Shown here piece after piece: positions 9,916-20,388 of a stretch of 64,000 nucleotides of DNA. Source of the stretch: Ustilago trichophora. Its lineage: Eukaryota; Basidiomycota; Ustilaginomycetes; Ustilaginales; Ustilaginaceae. The position numbers and the translations under genes were made by a program. The stretch spans positions 620,001 to 684,000 of the forward strand of contig OOIN01000024.1 of the NCBI GenBank assembly GCA_900323505.1, read 5' to 3'. The notes beneath the pieces are model-generated. The model worked only from the letters and a program-made list of their open reading frames with translations, ran no database searches and was not told the origin of the DNA. Position 1 is the first letter of the stretch; each line of letters opens with the position of its first letter.

Positions 9916-11656
9916 TTAAATGAGGTTTTGGTGAGCTTTTGGCGTGCCCCCATCGGTATCGCCATTAAGCCCTATGGAAACCATCGATGAGCGGTCTTCC
10001 TTTTTCTTCTGCTTCTGATCCGCTTTATTTTCCTCCCAATCATCTTCATCTTGGTTATTGTCACCCCAACCCCAACTACCACCACTCGCTCTCCTCCTAT
10101 CACTCTGGTCGAACAGATCGGACTGACTTCCCATCATCATTCCAAACACGCCTGCTGACCCGGGGGCACCTCCGATCGGTGGACTTGCATGTGGACTTGC
10201 AGCCCTCGGCAGCGGGGGTAGGCTGAGGGAGCTTCTGCTTGAGGAAACGCTCAGTCTTGCTCGTGCACTTTCGCCATTTTCATGAGCCACAGTGGGGACA
10301 AGATTCGGCGACCGTCCACTTCCACCGCCGCGCCGACTTTCCGAAGACCGCCTTTTCCCACCTCCTCCTCCTGCAGCCGCAAACCACGGCGATGTCTCTA
10401 CGTCCATTTTACCCTTGGCATAAGAACTATCCAATGAAGCCTCATCCAGTTGAATCCTCGGCGAATCACTGTTACCACCACCAGTCGCATTGACACCGAG
10501 CAAATCATCGATCGTCATTGCATTACCCAACTTGCGCTCTGCTTCCCGAAGCAAGTCCGAAGCGTTCTCTTTGGCCTGGTTGAAACGTTTACTGAGCATA
10601 CTTGCGAATCCTCCTTCTTCCGCCTTCGTGGATAACGAGCCGAAGCCGAGAAGGGACGATGTGCGACGCGAGGCCCACGATGACGAAGACGTAGTAGAAT
10701 TCGATTTGGGAAGGTTGGATTTGGGAGGTGTGGGTGGAGGAATTTCATCCACATCGGGTTCGACTTTGTTCGGATGGGCGATGCCGTGCGAGTCGACGGT
10801 GAAGCCGAGGGCTGCGCTGTCTGTGATTGCGAGAGAGGCGAGTTGTTGATGCGAATGTATGGACGGCTTGGATGCCAAATTGGAAGGAAGGTGCGGATGG
10901 GGCAGTTGCGTAGGTGCAGGAGAACGAGGTGAACGCGGGGATAAAGCGGATACAGATCCTACGTCAGAACCTTCCTCTTCGAGCACTCCCAATCCTCCCC
11001 CCTGTGGACGAAGGAGCATTCCCGCATCTCCCGTCGTTGCGAGTGGAGCCTTCACCGACAGTGGGCTATGTTTCTCGACTGGCTCCGGCGGTGGCGGGTT
11101 GTCCACATTGGCAAGGCTTTCGAGCAAATTATTGAACTGTGTTTTGAGACCAGAGGGAAGCTTGGAGGAGAAAGTGGACCATGCTTCACTGGCAGCTTCG
11201 GATGTGCTGATGCTAGAGGTTGTGCTGTTGTCTCGACGATGATGATGAAGGGATGGGGTGGAAGAAGGGTAGGCGAGGGTTTGGGTGGCAAGGCGTTGCC
11301 AGGTGGTACGGAGCTGTTTGAGAGAGGCTTCTTCCGTAGAGAGTTCTTCGCGAAGTTCAAAGCATCGACGTTCTTTTTCGGCAATGAGGCGGAGAAGGTC
11401 GGAGGAGGAAGCGTCGGGAAGGGAGGTTAGGCTTGGGGTTCGGCGAGAGGCGTGGCCGTTCTAATCGCAGTCATTGAGGAGAGGGGTGAAGGGGAAGGTA
11501 GGCGTTAGTCAAGCGAACTGAAGGGCTTGCAACTTGCAATACAGAGACGAGAGAGAGAGTGTGTGTGTGTGTGGATAGATGATAGTGGTGATGATATTGC
11601 GAGTATACGGGGACCAGACGTACAGCCGAAAAGTCGGCGGTGCTCTTATCTTTCAT
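9916..11656 (-). CDS. Coiled-coil Ser-rich protein, DUF4048-like
   Basis: I propose two exons, 11656-11624 (33 nt, 11 codons) and 11460-9916, giving 525 residues. The intron runs from a GTACGT donor to an ATTAG acceptor in phase 0. Just after the splice is an amphipathic helix (LLRLIAEKERRCFELREEL, then LKQLRTTWQRLA) that resembles the coiled-coil of fungal DUF4048 proteins as I remember it. The second half contains a weaker conserved block (SMLSKRFNQAKENASDLLRE, residues about 320-345) followed by disordered Gly/Ser-rich sequence. Function is unknown. The start codon is only 10 bases after the YAE1 stop codon on the same strand, so either both lie on one mRNA or transcription of this gene begins inside YAE1. 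The first exon is the least certain part. Confidence 0.65.
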
Positions 11657-11666
11657 CTTTTTCTTC

Positions 11667-12928
11667 TCAACCTTGGAAGGAGGGAGAGAGTCCCAACATC
11701 TGCCTGACGCCTTGCAAACGCTGCTTCAGATCGCTCAAAATTCTTTCCCTATATGCCTTTTCTTCCTCCGTTTCACGCTTGATCACTGCCTCGTTGGCGT
11801 CCTGATGCTCTTGTTCGTGTTCCATGGCATCATAATCCGGTTCGGCCAAGTGTGCCAATGTGACCTGATCCAACTGTTTCGCCAACTCCCTCAATTCCAC
11901 CTTTGCTTGCTCTACTCTGGGATTTGCCAACAGCGGCAAAGTAGAGGTACCCGAAGCACCTGCTGCAGGAGAGGCACGACTGCGACCGATGACTTTGCGC
12001 ATAGATGTAGATGTGGTGGTGGTGGTGGTGGGATGGGTGGTGGTGGGGGAGGTAAGGAGGACGAGCAGCGCAGCAATCTGACCGCGGAGCAGGCCAACCT
12101 GGCGACCAAGAAGAGCACCTACCTCGTTGAACCCCTGATCAAAGCCGCCTTGGAGCGTGCTGAGTTTTCCTGCAGTAATTCCTTCTCTGTATCCCGTCTG
12201 TTGCGTCCAAAGAAGCATGAAACGGTATCAAGAATGTCAGCAAGCGTGTTTAAAAGATAGGAGGAATGGTGGGAAGAGATGTGGAAACTAGTGGGTGGGG
12301 AGGAGAAACGTACGTCATTGAACAGTGCCTCGACTTTTGCAGAGTCGCGTTCTGCCATTGTTCTCGAAGGTAGAGAGAAAGAGGCGTCTTCTTCGCTCAT
12401 GAGCCAGTCATCTGCATCGCTATTGCCACCTTGGCTGGCGTGCGAGGGTCTTCTGCGAGGAGCAGTTCCGGTGGCTCTGCTGATGGAGCCGGTTCTTGTC
12501 CTGCCCGATGCAGAAGACGTTGAAGGAGCTCTGGTGAGCTGTCCATCTTCTGCGGTCGCCGTCGCTTTGACACTCGTAGAGGGCGAAGGGATGTACGACA
12601 GACTTGTTCGCTTTCCTCTCCGCGGCGTATCGGTTCCCGTACTACCACTCGATATGGGGGCGCCCGTTACGACAGACTGAGAGCCGAGACTCAGCGGCTT
12701 GGGTCCACCGGTGAAGGAGGTTCGTCGAGTATCGTCGCTACTGCGAATGGGAGACGATGAGGAGGAGGGGGCCGAGTCATTCTGCAAAAGGCTCAGACGA
12801 CGGGGTAGGGTCTGGCGAGAGGGCGTGCTCGAGGTGGTAGCGGTGGGCGTAGAGATGGAGGACCATTCGGATTGATCTGTCTGGGGCGTTTTGAGATTGG
12901 ATGGACCTGCTTCTTGAGATGTGTCCAT
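11667..12928 (-). CDS. YAE1: Yae1 family protein, Fe-S cluster adaptor for Rli1/ABCE1
   Basis: Two exons, 12928-12314 and 12197-11667, encode 381 residues. The splice joins NDV-side sequence ending at Asp205 to TGYREGITAGK in phase 0. The Yae1 motif of repeated small residues follows immediately: GYREG, LQGGFDQGF, GALLGRQVGLLRGQ. In yeast, Yae1 with Lto1 recruits the cytosolic Fe-S assembly targeting complex to the ribosome-recycling ATPase Rli1. A Ser/Thr-rich N-terminal extension of nearly 190 residues makes it more than twice the length of yeast Yae1; just before the splice is an acidic-aromatic stretch (DDWLMSEED) that is common upstream of the Yae1 motif. The C-terminal half has a charged helix (VEQAKVELRELAKQLDQV). 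Its stop codon is 10 bases before the start of the next gene. Confidence 0.88.
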
Positions 12929-13428
12929 GGTGACGGATTCCAGTATGGGGGGCAGGATCGCCAGCCAGCTAGCGAGATATATATGGTTGGTTGGTTGATT
13001 GGTTGGTTGGTTATTTGATGCTACCGCCGGCGGTGCGAGTCGAGACTTGGGGGTGGAATGATGGGCGGTAGAGTACGAGAAAGGGAATGTGGAAATGGCT
13101 GTGGAAAGGTTGAGAAGCAGACCTTAAAATCGAGTGTCTCAGGTCCAATTTTCGCATCAACTTCCAAAGTGTCTTTTAAACAAGGTCTAACAATGTTTGA
13201 CAAAAAACGAAGCGGCCGAGAGAATATTTGTTCCAAAATCGTGTGTGATCGTCTGTATCGCGTGCTGCAGTTGCGATTTACATGGTTGTGCGCGGTGAGG
13301 TTCGGAAGCGAATTACAGTCGAAAGTCGAAATCGCTGAATTGCTCGACAGTATTCCCGCCCATCTTTGCTCGTCGTCGTCGTCGTCGTCGTTGTCGTCTT
13401 TCACCATCACATTCATAGATCAGTCACC
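12929..13428. promoter_or_regulatory. Divergent promoter region of YAE1 and ATP19
   Basis: 500 bases. It contains a GGTT tandem repeat (12985-13012) close to the YAE1 start and a GTC trinucleotide repeat (about 13370-13397) close to the ATP19 start. I see no gene. Confidence 0.5.
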
Positions 13429-13953
13429 ATGTCGTACACAATCGCTGGTAAGTAGTTCACTCGACACACACACACACACATATGCTCTGCATCCGACACA
13501 TTCCGGACCTCGCCACATCGCACGGCCACAACATTCAAGCAAGACAACAAAAAGTGGTATATTAGCAGCGAATAGAACATTGTACTCACAAAACAAACCT
13601 ATCCAATTCGACTGCATTCAAATAGGCCGCAAGATCCTCAACGAGCACATTGCTCTCGCCGTTCTTGGCACTTACGGTGTTATCGCCGCTAGCCAGATGG
13701 GTGGTTCCAAGGATGCCAAGGCTCCTGCCGGTTCCCCTGACGCAAAGGCCAATGAGCCTCCTATCAACGCTTCCAGCTCGTGAGTTTCATTTGTCACTTG
13801 CTTCTTTCTCATCACACCAGAATCTTTTCAGATTACTTACAGACTCGTTTGTTTGATTTCCCTCGGGGGTTTGTGCCGCCATGTAGCGATGAGGAGGCCT
13901 TCATCAAGCAGTTCCTCGCCGAGGCTGAAGGCAAGGGTAACCGTCTTGTTTAA
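13429..13953 (+). CDS. ATP19: Mitochondrial ATP synthase subunit k
   Basis: Three exons, 13429-13447, 13626-13779 and 13887-13953, encode 79 residues. The first exon is only 19 nt (MSYTIA plus one base). The product has the layout of fungal Atp19: a short N-terminus, one membrane span (HIALAVLGTYGVIAA), a Lys/Ala/Pro linker, and the conserved INASSSDEEAFIKQFL ending. Subunit k sits in the membrane Fo part of F1Fo-ATP synthase and is associated with its dimer form. All junctions obey GT-AG with matching phases (1, then 2). The first intron contains a CA microsatellite. The match to the family is by recognised motif and length (yeast Atp19 is 68 residues). Confidence 0.92.
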
Positions 13954-14451
13954 ACCTCAAAACAACACACACACACACACACACATCTTGTTGGCTCTCC
14001 ACTCTCCATAGCTCGAGAATACAATCAACAATCAATCTCCTCTTTCGAATCATTTAAAGGGCGCCGCATACGTTCAAAAGAATCGTGTCAATGATACAGC
14101 TCAAAGCGCTTTCGACTGTGACTTTTCTCGAGACTTTCACCTCTTTTTCCCCCTCTCTCTCAATCCCTTCCGCTGCTCCACCATTCAGTAAATTCTTTTT
14201 GTTTTGCTCGACAAACTCATGACAACCACAATCCGCCATCCTGCATCATAAACAGAAAGAGACGAAGCAACTTGGATGGATCACCCCCGAGTCTCACACT
14301 CAACTCTCCAAGACAAAGAGTGTTGCGATGCCATGGAATTTCGACGTTGCATATGTTGTTCCCCAGAAAACAAAATCAACAGGATGAAAGAAAAGGACAG
14401 GATAGAGTAACCGGGGATCCATGCCAATATCTTTGGGGGGTGGCACAGGCT
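13954..14451. other. Convergent 3' region between ATP19 and the NADH dehydrogenase gene
   Basis: A CA microsatellite (13964-13984) follows the ATP19 stop. Apart from that I see nothing that supports a gene. Confidence 0.5.
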
Positions 14452-16539
14452 CTAGATCCTGGACAGATCCCTACCCCAAATACCTCTCTTAATATAATCA
14501 CCCAACAACAACGCTCTCGTCCTCATACTGACACTCTCACTCAGATAGAAGCTCCTCCATGCATACATCGCAATCAGCCCTCCTGCGAAGCTCCCTCCTG
14601 GAATTGGCAAATCGAACGCCGCCGCGTTTCCGATATAAGCCAACGAACCAAAATCCCGATACTTGAACGGTTTGTACACCTCTTCATCTACGTCGAGCAC
14701 TTCTTCCGCCGTGTGCGGGTGCATATCTCCACCACTGTCTCTACGCTTGGCGAGCTTGTTGAGCTTCTTACCGAGATAGTGGCCTTGTTGGGCGGCAACT
14801 TGGGCAGTGGCGGGGAGGGCGGTCATCTTGTTTCCTGTCTCGATGAGGACATTGGCGATCTCGTTGAGGTTGAGTTGACCGTCTTGGTCGGTATCGTATT
14901 GGTCGAACATCTCGCGAAGTTTGGTGAAATGTTTCGAAGCGATGGGGAACTTGTGTCGAATTGCCTTGGCAAAGGTTTCAAATTCAGGATACGAGAGGCG
15001 ACCATCTTTGTCCTTATCGTAGCGTTCAACAAAGTCGTAGAGATAGTCGATAAGTCGAGTGTCGATGGTGGATGCATCGCCAAGAGCATACATTGTTCCC
15101 AGGGGAGCACCTTTGACGCGCAGATGAGAGTCGATCTGAAGCGCTTTCAGATGGGATTGGTTGGGAAGCAGTTCCGTCACTCTCTTGGTGAAAGGTGACA
15201 TGGCGATTCCAGTAGACCAAAGCGTGAAGCCGGAAGGCACCTCAAGCTCGCTGACTTTGCCCGTCTTGGGATCCTTTACGGTGTACAGGACGCGGTCCGG
15301 TTCGACACGTTTTACGCGGGCGTTGACAATGACGTCGACGGCATCTCGGGCAAACTTTGCCTCTGCATATTCGGAAATTTTTTCAGAATAGGTGTTGAGG
15401 ATATGCTCGCGACTCTGGATGAGATGCACCTGTGCCTGTGCACGCAAGACTTTGGGAAAGTAATCAAAAACGTCTTCGTTGATCATGTCTGAGATCTCTG
15501 CTGCGGTTTCGACGCCTGTAGGGCCACCTCCGCAGACGACAAAGCTGAGGAGACGCTTGCGTTCTTCTTCGGAGGTGGTGGGGAGGGAGGCAATTTCGAG
15601 GTTGTCGAGGATATGCGAGCGAATCTTGCGAGAATCGGAAATGGTTTTGAGATGGAAGCAATTTTCCAGTCCGGGAACGCCGTGGGTGTTGGTGACGGAG
15701 CCGACGGCGACGATGAGACGGTCGTAGGGTACGTAGATGGATTTTCCGACGGTTTCCTTGCGTTGCATGGCGGTGGATCCGCCTCCGCAGAGGGCTTCGC
15801 CGTCCCAGTCGTCACCGCTGATGACGTTGACTTCGAGGAGACGTTGTGTACCGCCTTGATAGACGGGCTTGTCGTCGCCCATGACGACGTCGGTTGCAAA
15901 GCCTTGGATGTAGTGTCCGTGTACGCGGGCGAGAAGCTTTCGCAAAGGCTCGATGAGGGATCTCGGTTCGACAGTGCCCACCGCAGCCGAGGGAAGCAAG
16001 GGGTTGAAGAGGTAGTAGTTGTTGGGAGAGATCAAGGTGACATTGTACTTTTCAGGATCGAGCGTCTTGAGCAAGCCAACAGCAGCCCAACCACCACCGA
16101 CAATGACCAACCTCTCTTTGCCAGCGAGGTTCTTGCTCATCTCATCCTGTTCGTCTTCTGCATAGGAGGACAGGATGGGAAGATTCTTGGGACCGCCTTT
16201 CTTTGGTTCGAGAGCGAGTGGATGAAGGGGCACCTTGTCAACATGGGCTTCTCGATAGGTGAGTGCATCGTGAGCGAGGATGATGGCGGTGGTTGCGGTG
16301 AGACCAAAGACGATGGAGCCGATGGTGTAGCCTGTGAAACGGAGAGTCTTGCGAAGAATGCCGCTCCTCTTGGCGACTGCATTCTGTGCTTCGTTGAGAG
16401 GGGTAGATGCGCTAGAGGTTCGAGAGGAGGAAGAGAGGGAGCGAGCACCGGTTCGAAGTGGGGCCGAGAGACGAAGAGGTGCAGGAAGTGCACGTGCACC
16501 TGCTCGAAGGGTGAGCATCGACTTGGTGCTTGCGACCAT
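14452..16539 (-). CDS. EF-hand type II NADH dehydrogenase (alternative, external type)
   Basis: A single exon encodes 695 residues. Residues 1-60 form an Arg/Ser-rich mitochondrial leader, followed by one hydrophobic span (TGYTIGSIVFGLTATTAIIL). The FAD-binding motif VIVGGGWAAVG lies near residue 145 and the NADH-binding motif VVCGGGPTGVE near 335. Residues about 505-560 hold two EF-hand loops, DKDKDGRLSYPE and the DTDQDGQLNLNE loop, inserted before the C-terminal membrane-associating part. The enzyme oxidises NADH and reduces ubiquinone without pumping protons. The layout (leader, one span, EF-hand insert) is that of calcium-responsive external enzymes such as Neurospora NDE1, which face the intermembrane space. 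Both EF loops retain acidic residues at the main calcium positions. Orientation in the membrane is inferred from the family. Confidence 0.94.
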   Translation of the reverse strand: MVASTKSMLTLRAGARALPAPLRLSAPLRTGARSLSSSSRTSSASTPLNEAQNAVAKRSGILRKTLRFTGYTIGSIVFGLTATTAIILAHDALTYREAHVDKVPLHPLALEPKKGGPKNLPILSSYAEDEQDEMSKNLAGKERLVIVGGGWAAVGLLKTLDPEKYNVTLISPNNYYLFNPLLPSAAVGTVEPRSLIEPLRKLLARVHGHYIQGFATDVVMGDDKPVYQGGTQRLLEVNVISGDDWDGEALCGGGSTAMQRKETVGKSIYVPYDRLIVAVGSVTNTHGVPGLENCFHLKTISDSRKIRSHILDNLEIASLPTTSEEERKRLLSFVVCGGGPTGVETAAEISDMINEDVFDYFPKVLRAQAQVHLIQSREHILNTYSEKISEYAEAKFARDAVDVIVNARVKRVEPDRVLYTVKDPKTGKVSELEVPSGFTLWSTGIAMSPFTKRVTELLPNQSHLKALQIDSHLRVKGAPLGTMYALGDASTIDTRLIDYLYDFVERYDKDKDGRLSYPEFETFAKAIRHKFPIASKHFTKLREMFDQYDTDQDGQLNLNEIANVLIETGNKMTALPATAQVAAQQGHYLGKKLNKLAKRRDSGGDMHPHTAEEVLDVDEEVYKPFKYRDFGSLAYIGNAAAFDLPIPGGSFAGGLIAMYAWRSFYLSESVSMRTRALLLGDYIKRGIWGRDLSRI

Positions 16540-17359
16540 CTTGTCGAGGGAGGAGGATGGAACGCGGCCTTGCCTTGATGGGAGTGGTGGATGTGGTTGG
16601 AAGGACGGAAGGATGGAAGGACGGAAGGATGGAAGGATAGAAGGATGGAAGGATAGAAAGAAGCGAGCAAGGTAGCGATATCAAAACACGGTTTTGGAAA
16701 GGAAGAAATCACAAACTCACAAATTGGAAGAGGATCCGACGGCACAAGCCCATATCAGCATATGCACTCTGTACACATGTCACACAGTCATCGCTTCGAC
16801 ATACAATACTGTAAAGTACACTCTGTCTCATCGAGACACCTCGAATCGATACGAGAGCACAAGGATAGGGTGTTGTGCTGACGTTCGATGTACGGTACTG
16901 TACTGTATGCATGCAAAGCAACATTTCTGAATGATGTGTGCCTTTGTTGCTGCTGGATGACGCACATTTTCTTACGCTCGGGCCGCTGTTGGTTTCTAGA
17001 ATTCGGAGATGCAGGGCCGATATGGTAGCTCTCTCCTTTTTCCCCTTTAGGTGTTTATAATAAGACATAACATTATGGAGCAACGCAAAAATCACGGCCG
17101 ATTGGTTTGATTGGGAACGCGTGGAAGGCTGAGCAATTGGCAAAACCAAGGCGAAGGCGGTGTCGCGCGTTTGAACTTTCAAGAAGAAAGTGACAGCAAC
17201 AGCCGCAAAGAGACCACGTTCGGCATTCGGCCTTGACTATTTGTGTGTCTGTGCTCGGCTTGAGATGCAACCAACACACATATCTAAACCCTTTTCCTCA
17301 TATCACACCATCATCATCCTCAATCTATCCATCCCCATAACGCATTATCCTCCTCCAAG
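16540..17359. promoter_or_regulatory. Divergent promoter region of the NADH dehydrogenase gene and RER1
   Basis: 820 bases. It holds a minisatellite of GGAAGGAT/GGAAGGAC units (16598-16660) 60 bases upstream of the NADH dehydrogenase start, and a TACTG pentamer copy (16894-16909). A CT/CA-rich leader precedes RER1. Confidence 0.5.
16598..16660. repeat. GGAAGGAY minisatellite
   Basis: About seven imperfect 8- to 9-base units of the form GGAAGGAY, with later units changing to GATAGAA. It lies in the 5' leader or promoter of the EF-hand NADH dehydrogenase gene. Confidence 0.8.
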
Positions 17360-18141
17360 ATGATGCGAGCCGACAACGATGACGGGCTAGGCTCTTCAGC
17401 CCCACCTCAAATCGAACAATTCATTGCCCATACCAACAAACTTCAACAACGCTACCAATCCTTCCTCGATAGCACCACTCCATACCCTCTACACCGATGG
17501 GCTACCACCGCCGGTCTCCTCTTTCTGTTCATGCTGAGAATCGTTCTCAGTCAAGGATGGTACATTGTCTGCTACGCTCTTTTCATCTATCTGCTCAATC
17601 TGTTCTTGGCCTTTTTAACGCCCAAATTCGACCCCAGCTACGAAGCAGATTTGGCAGAACAGGATGTCGAAGAGGGTGAACCAGGTTTGCCCACTTCCGC
17701 CAGTGGCAGCGGTGCAAAGAATGGTGGTGGAGGAGGAGGTGGAGGAGGTCTGATGAGCGGAGTGTTTGGTAGCAGTCTTAATGGGCAGAGTACAGACGAC
17801 GAGTTTAGACCCTTTATCCGCAGATTGCCAGAATTCAAGTTTTGGCTCAGCGCAACCCAGGCTACCGTCATCTCGCTCTTCTGTACCACGAGCAGCGCTT
17901 TTGACATCCCAGTCTTCTGGCCTATTCTGTTGATGTACTTCTGCATCTTGTTTACCATCACGATGCGCAGGCAGATCAAGTAAGTACATCCTTCAAACCC
18001 ACAACAGTGACAGAGCCATTCGAGCAGAGACAAGATTGCTGACATTGATCCGTTTCACTTTTGCCATCGAACAGGCACATGATCAGACACAAATACGTCC
18101 CCTTCGATCTCGGTAGGAAGACCGTCTACGGCCGCAAGTAA
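17360..18141 (+). CDS. RER1: ER retention receptor Rer1
   Basis: Two exons, 17360-17979 and 18075-18141, encode 228 residues. The Rer1 signature is present throughout: QRYQSFLDSTTPYPLHRW, the paired spans ending in FLTPKFDP, then DDEFRPFIRRLPEFKFW, and the short second exon encoding MIRHKYVPFDLGRKTVYGRK. Rer1 is a four-span Golgi protein that returns ER membrane proteins by recognising polar residues in their membrane segments. A Gly-rich acidic insert of about 50 residues separates the two halves (residues 100-150), which makes it longer than yeast Rer1 (188). Two adjacent ATG codons are possible starts (17360 and 17363). Confidence 0.96.
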
Positions 18142-18336
18142 TCCCTACATCCCATCCTACTCCCCTCGCTCTGAGCTGTTCTCAGCGTGCACACATTCAC
18201 ACACACACACACACACACCCCAGGACATACAAAACCACACATCTCACCACGCCCGACACACTCTCTACCCCTTGCCACATGTAAATACACGAAACGGTGA
18301 CCCATTGCATATTACTATCACCCATCTCCCAGTTCC
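18142..18336. other. Convergent 3' region of RER1 and MGS1
   Basis: A short region with a CA microsatellite at 18198-18218. I see no gene. Confidence 0.5.
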
Positions 18337-20388
18337 CTATCCAGTGTTGGACGAGGAAGCGTCTTCTGGCAGAGATTGTAGCCTCTCCAGCAGTTCGAGT
18401 AGCCTTTGTCTTCCACTCCACTCTCTGCCACCATTGCGTTGGTCTTGCCACTCGTCGAGCAGGTCTAGATCTACAGAGCGGGCGCCTAGCTCAAAGATGC
18501 GTTGACAAGAGCCGGGACCGGTGCCTGCTTTGCTTGCCATCGCGGATTGCATCTTATTGTGGTGATAGTCGTTTCTATCTTTGCTTTTTTCCTCGTCCAC
18601 TTTTGCGTGTTCAGATGCTTTAACGTGGGTGCAAGGCGAGAGGCTCGGCGAGGGAGGAGGTGAGAGAAACCGCGTACCTTTCAAAGCAGGAGGGAAGAAC
18701 TCCTGATGCACCGGATGGGCAAATCTCGGTTCATACCTGTACTCCTTGCCATATCCTATATCCTTCATCAACTTTGTCGGTGCGTTTCGGATGTGCAGTG
18801 GCACCGGGTGATTGTACCCACTTTCCACCAGCGCTTTGGCTTTTTTCCAAGCGCGATACGAACGGGTGCTTTTGGGTGATTCTGCCAGGAAGACGACGCA
18901 CTGGGCTAGATTCTCTCCACACTCGGGTAAGCCTACCACCTGACAAGCCTGATACGTCGCCGTAGCCATCTGAATCGCCTCGAGCGAATCCACATCTTCC
19001 GAAGCAGCCACGATTAGTCGTCGTGCGATGAAGAGAGGGTCATCCCCAGAACACACCATCCTCGCTAGCCAGTACAGTGCCGCGTCCGGATCTGAGCCGC
19101 GAATCGATTTGTGAAGCGCAGAGATGGTGTCATAGTGCATATCTCCCGTGCGGTCATATTGCAAAGCGGTGCGTTTTAGGGCGGTTTTGAGTCGGGTGAG
19201 ATTGTCGGTGGAGGATAAGGTGGGGTCGGTGGTGGAGAGGGCAAGTTCGAGAGCACCGAGAGCTGTGCGGGCATCTCCGTCGGCCATGTTGGCGATCCAG
19301 CGAATGAGATCTTGGTCAATGTGACTTGCGATGGAGCTATCTTGGGACATTTCTTGATCTTGGCGTTGAACGCAGGCGATAGCGTTGCGAAGAACTTGAC
19401 AACACTCGTCGACGCTCAATTTGGTGAGCACAAAGACACGCATGCGAGAGATGAGCGCACTTTGTAGCCGAAAAGAGGGGTTCTCGGTCGTAGCTGCTAC
19501 CAGCACAATCTGACCCTTTTCGACGGCGGGGAGAAATACATCCTGCTGTGCTCTTGTAAACCGTTGGATCTCGTCGATAAAGAGTAAGGTTCGTTGTCCT
19601 GTGAGCTGCAATCGATGCAGGGCTTCGTCCATGATCTTTTTAACATCAGCAGTGCCCGAGTTGGTAGCCGAGATTTCGACGAAGCGATGCGGTGGCGGGC
19701 CTTGTGAAGGCGATGATGATGAAGAAGAAGAAAAAGAAGAAGAAGAAGAGGACGCAGCGGATGAAGCCGATTTGGCCAAAAGGCGAGCGAGGGTGGTCTT
19801 TCCGGTTCCAGGTGGACCCCAAAGGATCATGGATGGAATCTTGCCTTGACGAAGAAGCATCTTGAGGGGTCCATTGACGACGTCGCTCTGGCCTACGTAT
19901 TCTTCGAGCGATTGAGGGCGCATGCGCTCGGCGAAGGGTTTGGCTGCATCGATGCGGCTCCGTGAGGTGGATGGAACGGGTGAATTTGTGCTGGTGCTGC
20001 TATTGCCATTGCTGCCGCTTCCACGAAACTCGTTCAAGACACTGTGAGAGCTTGGAGACTGCTCCACATATGTACTCGTCTCGGTCTTGTGTTTCTTGCT
20101 ACTGGCACCATTTGCTGTGTCCGTACCACTGCCAAGCTGGTACACAGTTTGCGTGGAGGGACCGGACTGCCTTTTCAGCCCGTGGGGCGATGCAGAGGAT
20201 GCGCCATTGTTCTCCGTCGCACGATGTGCGAATATATCATTCCATTGTTCAGCCTTGACCTGCTTGTCGTTGCTGCTCGAAGGCGGTTCATCGGAGAGGC
20301 ATCGGTCGAGGTGTGGATTGAGCTGCGTGAGCGGAAGCTTGAGCTGGCAGCTGGGACATTCAACGAGCTGAGATGATGATAAGCTCAT
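18337..20388 (-). CDS. MGS1: Mgs1/WRNIP1 AAA+ ATPase
   Basis: A single exon encodes 683 residues. Residues 11-31 form a UBZ4 zinc finger (CPSC, HLDRC), which binds ubiquitin, notably ubiquitinated PCNA. The AAA+ core follows: AERMRPQSLEEYVGQ, Walker A GPPGTGKT near residue 191, Walker B LLFIDEIQRF near 270, sensor ATTENPSF, then the MgsA/WRNIP1 C-terminal region (SIRGSDPDAALYWLARM, DIGYGKEYRYEP). The protein works in replication-fork maintenance and genome stability in the nucleus. A tract of about 25 mostly serine residues is inserted between Walker A and the FVEISATNSG strand, a place where most homologs have a short connection. The C-terminal 90 residues after the FFPPALKGTRFL motif are an extension I do not recognise. 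Confidence 0.95.
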   Translation of the reverse strand: MSLSSSQLVECPSCQLKLPLTQLNPHLDRCLSDEPPSSSNDKQVKAEQWNDIFAHRATENNGASSASPHGLKRQSGPSTQTVYQLGSGTDTANGASSKKHKTETSTYVEQSPSSHSVLNEFRGSGSNGNSSTSTNSPVPSTSRSRIDAAKPFAERMRPQSLEEYVGQSDVVNGPLKMLLRQGKIPSMILWGPPGTGKTTLARLLAKSASSAASSSSSSFSSSSSSSPSQGPPPHRFVEISATNSGTADVKKIMDEALHRLQLTGQRTLLFIDEIQRFTRAQQDVFLPAVEKGQIVLVAATTENPSFRLQSALISRMRVFVLTKLSVDECCQVLRNAIACVQRQDQEMSQDSSIASHIDQDLIRWIANMADGDARTALGALELALSTTDPTLSSTDNLTRLKTALKRTALQYDRTGDMHYDTISALHKSIRGSDPDAALYWLARMVCSGDDPLFIARRLIVAASEDVDSLEAIQMATATYQACQVVGLPECGENLAQCVVFLAESPKSTRSYRAWKKAKALVESGYNHPVPLHIRNAPTKLMKDIGYGKEYRYEPRFAHPVHQEFFPPALKGTRFLSPPPSPSLSPCTHVKASEHAKVDEEKSKDRNDYHHNKMQSAMASKAGTGPGSCQRIFELGARSVDLDLLDEWQDQRNGGREWSGRQRLLELLERLQSLPEDASSSNTG

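Noticed and set aside
11624..11669. Fusion of YAE1 with the DUF4048-like protein by splicing at GTTGAG
   Set aside because: Joining that donor to the acceptor at 11461 shifts the reading frame of the second protein, so it would not produce a fusion.
14272..16578. Long plus-strand frames (308 and 321 codons) over the NADH dehydrogenase gene
   Set aside because: Antisense shadows of a strongly supported gene; the products have no domains and would lack their own promoter space.
18731..18965. Short frames on both strands inside MGS1
   Set aside because: Shadows of the conserved C-terminal MgsA/WRNIP1 region.
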